A DNA stretch of 31,636 nucleotides from Paralactobacillus_A sp963926925 (GTDB lineage: Bacteria > Bacillota > Bacilli > Lactobacillales > Lactobacillaceae): assembly GCA_963926925.1 (NCBI GenBank), contig CAWUZD010000027.1, positions 1-31,636 of the forward strand, written 5' to 3'. The position numbers and the translations under genes were made by a program. The notes under the pieces were generated by a model. It had not been told where the DNA came from, ran no database searches, and saw only the letters and a list, made by a program, of their open reading frames with translations. Shown here piece after piece: positions 1 through 6,077 of this stretch (the first letter of the stretch is position 1; every line of letters begins with the position of its first letter).

Positions 1-30
1 TTAACATCCAGTTTTGAGCGTGCAACACGC

Positions 31-148
31 GTGTGGTGGCGATAGCTAGAAGGATACACCTGTTCCCATGCCGAACACAGTCGTTAATCTTCTATACGCC
101 GAGAGTAGTTGGTGGGAAACTACCTGCGAGGGTAGGAAGCTGCCACGC
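31..148 (+). rRNA. rrf: 5S ribosomal RNA
   Basis: The sequence has the standard 5S core (GAAGGATACACCTGTTCCCA then TGCCGAACACAG). Its ends, GTGTGGTGGC and GCTGCCACGC, pair over ten positions to form helix I, and this sets the boundaries. Length is about 118 bases, normal for 5S. Bases 1-30 would then be the end of the 23S-5S spacer, so the window starts at the tail of an rRNA operon. No tRNA gene follows. Confidence 0.95.
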
Positions 149-154
149 AAATGT

Positions 155-189
155 AAGTACTGATTTTTTAAATCAGTACTTTTTTTTTA
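155..189 (+). terminator. rRNA operon terminator
   Basis: An 11-bp stem (AGTACTGATTT with AAATCAGTACT) is followed by a run of nine T, directly after the 5S gene. This is a classic Rho-independent terminator for the rRNA operon. Confidence 0.9.
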
Positions 190-211
190 CAATTTATTAA
201 TGTTAAAATAA

Positions 212-248
212 AACGTAACACTGTTCGTTGGTGTTATGTTTTTATTTT
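212..248 (+). terminator. Second terminator-like hairpin ahead of the exporter genes
   Basis: AACGTAACAC (212-221) and GTGTTATGTT (231-240) form a 10-bp stem with one G-T pair and a 9-base loop, followed by TTTATTTTATT. It is either a back-up rRNA terminator or an attenuator in the leader of the exporter gene at 281. An extended -10-like TGTTAAAAT lies at 201-209, so a transcript could also start inside the hairpin. The sequence alone does not decide between these. Confidence 0.45.
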
Positions 249-280
249 ATTAGGAAAAAGGACAAGGAAGGTTATTGATT

Positions 281-1087
281 ATGGATAACGAACTAAATTC
301 ATCTTCTAAATTTAGTAATAATGCGCATGTTAATAAAGCTGACCGTGATCAAATAATTGATACTTGTTTAATTGCTGGTCGGATTATGGTCGAAAGTGGT
401 TCGGAAACTTATCGTGTTGAAGATACTATGCGACGAATTGCTCAAAATGCTGGCCTTCCTGATAGTACTTTATTTACAACACCAACGGGAATATTTATGG
501 GCGTTAAGAATGATTGCGGTATGCAATTACGTGAAATTCATAAACGTGATATTAATCTTGAAAAAATAAGTCGGGTTAACCAATTATCGCGTTCATTTGC
601 TAGTGGCAATATTACTTTACAACAATTACATCAATACTTAATTCAAGTTGAACAAAATACTTCAAGTTTTCCTTTATGGCAACAGGTATTTTGTGCCGGC
701 ATTATTAGTGGTATGTTGATGATTATGTTTTCAGGACAACTTGATTGGTTTGATTTTCCAATGTGTTGTGTCATTGGTGCAGTTGGTTATGCTTCTAATT
801 ATTATATTGGCGCGCTAACTAACATCAACTTTTTAAGTCAATTTATTGCTTCATTTAATATTGGGGCGTTAGCTGTTTTAGCGGTACGCTTAGGCATTGG
901 CCATGATATTAATAATATTATCATTGGCGCAGTAATGCCGTTAGTTCCTGGTGTTGCTATCACTAACTCAGTACGTGACTTGTTGGCTGGGCATTTGATG
1001 ACCGGGATGGCACGTGGTGTTGAAGCAATTTTATATGCGGGTGCCATTGGTGTTGGTATTGCGTTAGTTTTCCGGTTTATTTATTAA
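281..1087 (+). CDS. Threonine/serine exporter family protein, N-terminal half (ThrE/DUF1212)
   Basis: The 268-residue protein has the DUF1212/ThrE layout. A soluble N-terminal part of about 130 residues contains the family signature GRIMVESGSETYRVEDTM (near residues 29-46). About five hydrophobic segments follow, including the conserved MPLVPGVAITNSVRD motif. In the family this half works with a small partner (ThrE_2/DUF3815), which is the next gene, to export small amino acids or dicarboxylates; the substrate here is inferred only by family. I start at ATG 281, behind AAGGAAG with ten bases spacing; the in-frame TTG at 275 would sit too close to it. It is probably co-transcribed with the gene at 1112, 24 bases downstream. 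Confidence 0.9.
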   Translation: MDNELNSSSKFSNNAHVNKADRDQIIDTCLIAGRIMVESGSETYRVEDTMRRIAQNAGLPDSTLFTTPTGIFMGVKNDCGMQLREIHKRDINLEKISRVNQLSRSFASGNITLQQLHQYLIQVEQNTSSFPLWQQVFCAGIISGMLMIMFSGQLDWFDFPMCCVIGAVGYASNYYIGALTNINFLSQFIASFNIGALAVLAVRLGIGHDINNIIIGAVMPLVPGVAITNSVRDLLAGHLMTGMARGVEAILYAGAIGVGIALVFRFIY

Positions 1088-1111
1088 TTTTACAAGTAAG
1101 GTGTTATACAT

Positions 1112-1603
1112 ATGTCAACAACGTTTTTAGAACATCTTTTAGCACAAGCAATTTGTAGTTATGGAGCAACGATGGGTTTTGCGATTTGTATTAATGTGCC
1201 ACGGCGGGCTTTGAATGTTGCTGGTTTAGCAGGTATGGCAAGCTGGCTAACATATGAAGGTGCAGTAATGATTCATGTTGGTCGGGTATTAGGAAGTTTA
1301 TTAGGTGCATTTATTGTCGGAATATGTGGATTAGTATTTGCGAAAATTAAACATATGCCAGTTATCTTATTTAATATTCCCGCAATGGTGCCATTAGTTC
1401 CGGGTGGTACAGCTTATGAAGCAGTTCGTTATTTGGCCTTAGGACAATTAAATCAGGCAATGAAATTAACGGTTTTAGTTGCAATGATTGCTGCTGCAAT
1501 TGCGGTAGGTTTTATGCTTGCGCAAATTTTTACTGAATTAAGTAAATGGATTTGGCAACGTGACTTAGAATGGCGTAGTCGTCATGAACATGAGCATTAT
1601 TGA
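1112..1603 (+). CDS. Threonine/serine exporter family protein, C-terminal half (ThrE_2/DUF3815)
   Basis: A 163-residue integral membrane protein with about four or five hydrophobic segments. It carries NIPAMVPLVPGGTAYEAVRY (near residues 89-108), the counterpart of the VPLVPG motif in the upstream partner. In actinobacterial ThrE the two halves are fused; in Firmicutes they are commonly split, as here. An AAGGTG ribosome site precedes ATG 1112. The two genes should make one heteromeric exporter. The C-terminus is charged and His/Glu-rich (RSRHEHEHY). Confidence 0.88.
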   Translation: MSTTFLEHLLAQAICSYGATMGFAICINVPRRALNVAGLAGMASWLTYEGAVMIHVGRVLGSLLGAFIVGICGLVFAKIKHMPVILFNIPAMVPLVPGGTAYEAVRYLALGQLNQAMKLTVLVAMIAAAIAVGFMLAQIFTELSKWIWQRDLEWRSRHEHEHY

Positions 1604-1640
1604 ATGACGACTTGATTATTTATTAATAACAATTAAAATA

Positions 1641-1834
1641 AAAGTATGCGATGAGTCGAGTAGCACTATTAATTAAAATAGTGCCAAAGATAGCAGATCA
1701 TCAGTTATTATGTAATATAATGGCACCTACGGATTTAGGGATGATTACATGACATATTGTGGAGTATGGCATGTTTACTTGTAAAAGTACTGCGAATTAA
1801 AAAGCCGAATGATCATTAATCATTCGGCTTTTTT
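1641..1834 (+). other. Non-coding stretch with RNA-like structure (possible small RNA)
   Basis: Bases 1604-1839 hold no sizeable gene. GATGA (1650-1654) and TCATC (1698-1702) can close a stem around an 8-bp hairpin, GCACTATT with AATAGTGC (1663-1684). GTGCC (1681-1685) could instead pair with GGCAC (1722-1726), giving two exclusive folds. An 11-codon reading frame, MTYCGVWHVYL (ATG 1749), follows AGGG at eight bases. The stretch ends in the terminator at 1803. No plus-strand gene follows, so if transcribed it would be a free RNA, or the remnant of a T-box-like leader. I do not recognise the family. Confidence 0.25.
1803..1834. terminator. Bidirectional terminator
   Basis: AAGCCGAATGAT and ATCATTCGGCTT form a near-perfect stem flanked by A-run and T-run. 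It can end the plus-strand transcript from the exporter region and the minus-strand hydrolase gene, whose stop codon is at 1840. Confidence 0.85.
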
Positions 1835-1839
1835 GTTAC

Positions 1840-2706
1840 TTATTTACGATTATTTGCATGTAATTTATCAGTATTATTTTGAGTAAGAATATTTTGTTGA
1901 ATACTTTGGACGATTTCAGTGTTTTGTGGTAAGTCAGAATGCTCAGCATTAGCACCAGTGACAGTTATTTCAGTAAAGTGGTGAACTTTATTTTGAAATA
2001 CATAACGGGCTTGCATCGCACTTTCCCATGGAACTAGACCGTCAGTATTATAAGTTTCAGCACCAACAATTGTATAAACATCTAAGTTTTTAGGTAATTT
2101 ATTATTATTTTGAATCAAACTTTGTAATAATGGTGTTCGTTTGACCGCACTAGTTTCGTTTAAATTAAACGGTGCACCAATCGTCATTAGTTTATCAATC
2201 GTTAAATATTGATTATCAAAGTAATTTTCTAAAAAGTATGTCCAAATTAACCCACCGTTTGAATGTCCAATCGCATTAAAGTGATTAAAATGATAGCGAT
2301 TTACTAATGCGTCAAGTGCTAGTGATAACCACTTAGCTTGTTTTTTAATGTTATCAAAACCATCATGGTTATCTTGAAAGGCAATAACAATATATGGTTG
2401 ATTGTCATCAGCATAAATTTTACCTTTATATGAGATTGAATCATTAGTATTGACAGTTAATTTTAATAAGGAATGATGTTGTACATCGTCTTCATTTAAT
2501 TTAGCAATTAATGTATCAAACCGGTTCTCACCAGCCGAGCTACCAGGAACAAGAATCACGGGTTGCATACTTGATTTTAAAGGATGACGAGCACTATTAA
2601 CACTATGATGAACCCATACGGTTGCACTCCACCATATCCATACAAAAAGTGTCACAAAAACTACCCATCGTAACCATTGCCAAATTTGTTTAATTCTTTG
2701 TCGCAT
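1840..2706 (-). CDS. Membrane-anchored alpha/beta hydrolase, DUF915 family
   Basis: A 288-residue protein with one N-terminal membrane anchor (a Trp-rich segment, about residues 10-35) and an extracytoplasmic alpha/beta-hydrolase domain of the DUF915 cell-surface hydrolase family. The nucleophile elbow is IGHSNGG (Ser near residue 148), the oxyanion strand is ILVPGSSA, and a late His is in AEHSDLPQ. The in vivo substrate of this family is not known. I start at ATG 2706: AGAAGGA lies eight bases upstream, whereas an upstream ATG at 2736 lacks such a site. The start overlaps the end of the EIIC-like gene by 17 bases, so translation is likely coupled. A paralogue lies at 8971. Confidence 0.88.
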   Translation of the reverse strand: MRQRIKQIWQWLRWVVFVTLFVWIWWSATVWVHHSVNSARHPLKSSMQPVILVPGSSAGENRFDTLIAKLNEDDVQHHSLLKLTVNTNDSISYKGKIYADDNQPYIVIAFQDNHDGFDNIKKQAKWLSLALDALVNRYHFNHFNAIGHSNGGLIWTYFLENYFDNQYLTIDKLMTIGAPFNLNETSAVKRTPLLQSLIQNNNKLPKNLDVYTIVGAETYNTDGLVPWESAMQARYVFQNKVHHFTEITVTGANAEHSDLPQNTEIVQSIQQNILTQNNTDKLHANNRK

Positions 2707-4006
2707 TATTAAATCCTTCTTCTTTATTAGTAGCATTTAAAGCACGATTAGATACTTTTACAAAAGGTATATAGATTAAAGTTGCTACTACTAAATTAAT
2801 AATACTTACTAATAAAGCACGTAAATTACCATTAGTTCCCAAATAAGCCGCCAAAATTCCAGGTGTAGTAGGTGGAATTGTATAAACAGCTGGCGGAATG
2901 AAGCCAACTTTAATAAAAAGATAGGCAATAATTAAACAAACAATTGGTGCAATTAGGAAGGGGATGATTAGTAACGGATTAAGAATAATTGGTAATCCTA
3001 CTAATAATGGACTATTAAAATTCAAAATATTTGGTATCAATGATAATTTCACAATATTGCGTTGGTACTTATTATGTGAACAAATTAAAATTGCGATAAT
3101 TAGTCCGTTTAACATCCCGTTACCACCAAAAGTTGCGTATGTATAATATAGCGTATGCATTGAAATTGGATAAGGAACATTGTATAGGGAATGGTGGACA
3201 ATAGCATAGTTTAAATTAGCGATTGTTTGATTAAGATCAGTCGTTTGATGAAGAACATTCAATGGTCCGAATAAACCAATACTGCACATTAAGTTATTAA
3301 AGAAGACCATGCGAATAATATTAATAAAATGGTGATATGTCTGACGTGGGATTGCAAGGAATAAATACAATTCACGGGTAATGCCAAGGGGAGCGAATTT
3401 TGAAAAAATAAAGCTAATGATAATCGTTAAAATTAAGATAATAATAATTGGAAAAATATTTGCTAAACCTTGGCGCACAATGCCAGCTGTTGAATTTGCT
3501 TCTGAATAATGTGTCTCTCTGCTTAATTTGGCGAATAACCACCCAGCAATTATTCCAAAAACAAGGGCTAATAATAAGTTATTAATGCCCAAATCACTAA
3601 AGAAGAAAATTTCACGACTATTAGTTTTAAAATTATATGTCGTTAGCAAGAAGACAATTAAACCTGTAAAACCAGCTAGATATTCATTTTTTTGATAAGA
3701 GTGGGCAATGTATTTGGCGATAAAAAAAGCAGTGAACACACTACTTAAATTAATTGTAACGTCCGCAATTGCTTGTAACATATCATGCGTACCGTTAAAA
3801 ATATTACTAGGGATGAGTTTATTTAGTTGGAAAATCGTAGTAAAGAAGCCGTTACTTGCAAAACAAGATTGCTCAATGGCCTCAGCAAATGTACCAATTA
3901 ATATGAAAGGGAAAATACTAGCAAATGTGTTCATGATGGCCCGAATTATCCGACTAGTATTAAATTCGGTTTGCCAATTAATAATTCTTTTAAGAAAACT
4001 AACCAT
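2690..4006 (-). CDS. Orphan PTS EIIC-like membrane protein (lactose/cellobiose family), substrate residues replaced
   Basis: A 438-residue protein with about ten hydrophobic segments and the fold signature of the Lac/Cel EIIC family, including the late GLPIILNPLLIIPFLIAP motif. No EIIA or EIIB gene is adjacent. In characterised members such as the Bacillus cereus ChbC structure, sugar is bound by a His in a GIHG-type motif and a Glu in an NEP motif. Here the matching segments read IGLFGPLN (Phe at 246) and FNSPLLVG (Ser at 332), so both residues appear lost. The overlap with the DUF915 hydrolase suggests a shared task, perhaps transport or sensing without phosphorylation; this is inference. 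The ribosome site is weak (AGGT). A degenerate copy of the gene start lies upstream. Confidence 0.82.
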   Translation of the reverse strand: MVSFLKRIINWQTEFNTSRIIRAIMNTFASIFPFILIGTFAEAIEQSCFASNGFFTTIFQLNKLIPSNIFNGTHDMLQAIADVTINLSSVFTAFFIAKYIAHSYQKNEYLAGFTGLIVFLLTTYNFKTNSREIFFFSDLGINNLLLALVFGIIAGWLFAKLSRETHYSEANSTAGIVRQGLANIFPIIIILILTIIISFIFSKFAPLGITRELYLFLAIPRQTYHHFINIIRMVFFNNLMCSIGLFGPLNVLHQTTDLNQTIANLNYAIVHHSLYNVPYPISMHTLYYTYATFGGNGMLNGLIIAILICSHNKYQRNIVKLSLIPNILNFNSPLLVGLPIILNPLLIIPFLIAPIVCLIIAYLFIKVGFIPPAVYTIPPTTPGILAAYLGTNGNLRALLVSIINLVVATLIYIPFVKVSNRALNATNKEEGFNNATKN

Positions 4007-4119
4007 TATTAAATACCTATATTAATTACAAATTACATTAATTTTAATAATAAAATACCTAATCGATGTGAAGATTACTAATTTTTTAAGAAAACTAAAG
4101 ATTATTAAATATATTAATT
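3988..4119. repeat. Degenerate duplication of the EIIC-like gene start
   Basis: Bases 3988-4027 (start codon, leader and first codons of the minus-strand gene) recur at 4084-4119. The shared pieces are TTTTAAGAAAACTAA, ATTATTAAAT and ATATTAATT. The outer copy has AG where the inner copy has CC, turning the start codon ATG into ATC, and it lacks four bases. It looks like an old tandem duplication whose outer copy has decayed. Confidence 0.6.
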
Positions 4120-4176
4120 TTAATAATTATTATAATTAAAATCTCTTTACATTTAAAATGATAAATTGCGTCAAAA

Positions 4177-4205
4177 TTTTCAATAATGTTAATCTGTGAT
4201 ACACT
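4177..4205 (+). promoter_or_regulatory. Candidate promoter of the NlpC/P60 gene
   Basis: TTTTCA and TACACT are separated by 17 bases, each matching four of six consensus positions, with TGTGA before the -10. A start near 4212 would leave a leader of about 83 bases. The rest of the 288-base gap is very AT-rich and holds only the degenerate repeat. Confidence 0.35.
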
Positions 4206-4294
4206 AAAGACGGAATTATTTTTATTTATATATTTTATATATATTAAATAATACTGTATCGGAAAAATAAATATTGAATAGAAAGGATCTTTAT

Positions 4295-6013
4295 ATGACA
4301 AAAAGCAAAAACGCCATAACAATTGGGGCCGGCTTACTTGGAGTAACTGGTGCTGCATTATTAGGAACTGGTCATGCCCATGCTGCTACAACAACTGCTA
4401 CTGTTAAGTACAACCAAGGTGCAACTACAGTTTGGACTTCACCCGAAGCTGGTCAACAAGTTAAACGTTATGTTTTTAAGAATCAATCTTTTAATGTTTT
4501 AGCCAAGAAAACGATTGGTGCAACAACATGGTATCAAGTTGGTCAAGATGAATGGATTAATGGTAAGTACGTTTCTGTAAGTACTAATAATACTAACATT
4601 GTGCTTACTCCTGATTATGCTGATGGTGCTGTAACAGTTTGGGCTACACCAGCTTATACACAACCAACTGGTCAATACTTAACTGATAATCAACAAGTTA
4701 ATGCAGTTGCCAAACATGTGGTTGGTCATGAAACATGGTATCAACTTGATAATGGTGGTTGGGTACCAGCACGTTATGTTAAAGTCGTTAATGGTGCTAC
4801 TCATGTTGCCCCATTACAACCAGCTACACAACAACATAGTGTTGTTTTACATAGTTCAATTACTACAAAAGCTACTACTAATGCAAATGTAACTTCACAA
4901 GCTTCCCAAACAACTAGTGCTGTTCAAAAGACAACAACAGTTGCTTCCCAAGCATTACATTCTGCAGTATCTGCTAATAATCAACAAGCAACTACTAAGG
5001 TAACTTCAGCTGTTGCTTCACAAACAGCACAATCTGCAGCAGTATCAACTGCACCAAAGCAAGTAGTTATTAGTGCTACTAATAAAACTAGTCAAGCAGC
5101 ATCTACAGCAACGAGTGTTACTGCAACTAAGCAAACACAAACAACTAATGCTGCTAATGGTATTGCACCAGCTAGTTATATTGCCAGTCAAGCATCACAA
5201 ACAAGTGTTGCTTCAACTGCAAGTCAAACTACTATCCAAAGTAAAGCTTCACAACAAGTAATTGTTAGTGCTACTAATAAGACTAGTCAAGTTGCTCAAT
5301 CAGCAGCAAGCACTGCTAAACCAGCTGCATCAGTTGCATCACAACATGTAGTTAGTCAAACTGCAGCATCACAAGCACCAGCAAGTGTTGCTAACAAGAC
5401 TAGTCAAGTTGCCCAATCAATGGCAACAAGTACTGTTAAGCCAACTGCATCAGTTGCATCACAACATGTAGTTAGCCAAGCTGCAGCATCACAAGCACCA
5501 GCAAGTGTTGCTAACAAGACTAGTCAAGTTGCCCAATCAATGGCAACAAGCACCGCTAAACCAGCTACATCAGCAGCTTCACAACATCAACAAAGTCAAG
5601 CACAAGCAACTAATAGTAGCTCACAAGCAGCAACAACTACACAAACTAATACTAATGCTGTTGCCGCTGTTATTAAATGTGCTGAAGAACAATTGGGTAA
5701 ACCATATGTTACTGGTGGTAAAGGACCAAATGGTTTTGATTGCTCAGGCTTAATGCATTATGTATTCTTACATGGTGCTAATAAGGAAATTGGCGGTTGG
5801 ACAGTTCCACAAGAATCAGCCGGTACTCATATTTCTGTTGCTGACGCACAACCAGGTGACCTCTTATTCTGGGGTACTCCAGGTAATACTTATCACGATG
5901 CATTATATATTGGTAATGGTGAATACATCGCTGCACCAAAACCAGGCGATGTTGTTGATGTTGAACACATCAGCAGTTACTTCATGCCATCATTCGCAGT
6001 ACGTGTATTGTAA
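4295..6013 (+). CDS. Secreted SH3-like repeat protein with NlpC/P60 peptidase domain
   Basis: A 572-residue exported wall hydrolase. A signal peptide ends near AHA-ATT (about residue 31). Two SH3-like/SLAP-like wall-binding modules follow (about 34-95 and 103-165), each with a TVW and a TWYQ motif. A Ser/Thr/Ala/Gln-rich linker with 39-40-residue repeats (about 170-455) leads to a C-terminal NlpC/P60 domain (about 460-572). Cys483 in FDCSGL and His534 in YHDALYIGNG match the catalytic pair, and PGDLLFW is the family motif. NlpC/P60 enzymes usually cut D-Glu to diamino-acid bonds in muropeptides. I start at ATG 4295 behind AGAAAGGA; TTG 4274 lies upstream of that site. A strong terminator follows, so it is probably monocistronic. 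Confidence 0.92.
   Translation: MTKSKNAITIGAGLLGVTGAALLGTGHAHAATTTATVKYNQGATTVWTSPEAGQQVKRYVFKNQSFNVLAKKTIGATTWYQVGQDEWINGKYVSVSTNNTNIVLTPDYADGAVTVWATPAYTQPTGQYLTDNQQVNAVAKHVVGHETWYQLDNGGWVPARYVKVVNGATHVAPLQPATQQHSVVLHSSITTKATTNANVTSQASQTTSAVQKTTTVASQALHSAVSANNQQATTKVTSAVASQTAQSAAVSTAPKQVVISATNKTSQAASTATSVTATKQTQTTNAANGIAPASYIASQASQTSVASTASQTTIQSKASQQVIVSATNKTSQVAQSAASTAKPAASVASQHVVSQTAASQAPASVANKTSQVAQSMATSTVKPTASVASQHVVSQAAASQAPASVANKTSQVAQSMATSTAKPATSAASQHQQSQAQATNSSSQAATTTQTNTNAVAAVIKCAEEQLGKPYVTGGKGPNGFDCSGLMHYVFLHGANKEIGGWTVPQESAGTHISVADAQPGDLLFWGTPGNTYHDALYIGNGEYIAAPKPGDVVDVEHISSYFMPSFAVRVL
5276..5592 (+). repeat. In-frame tandem repeats in the wall protein linker
   Basis: Units begin at about 5276, 5393 and 5513, so the periods are 117 and 120 bases (39 and 40 codons), and the third unit is partial. 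Units two and three share long identical runs, for example from GACTAGTCAAGTTGCCCAAT onward. Older copies of the TNKTSQ motif occur near 5076. High identity suggests recent expansion and likely copy-number variation between strains. Confidence 0.85.
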
Positions 6014-6040
6014 TAATAATTATTTGTAATTTATAAATAA

Positions 6041-6077
6041 AAAGCTTGTCGAAATTAATTTCGACAAGCTTTTTTTT
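6041..6077. terminator. Bidirectional terminator
   Basis: AAAGCTTGTCGAAA and TTTCGACAAGCTTT form a 14-bp stem with T-runs on both strands. It separates the convergent NlpC/P60 gene and the helicase gene, whose stop codon touches the T-run. Confidence 0.92.

Noticed and set aside
4701..5753. Leu/Gln-rich frames overlapping the NlpC/P60 gene
   Set aside because: They are +1 shadows of the low-complexity Ser/Ala/Gln linker; composition is an artefact of the repeats.
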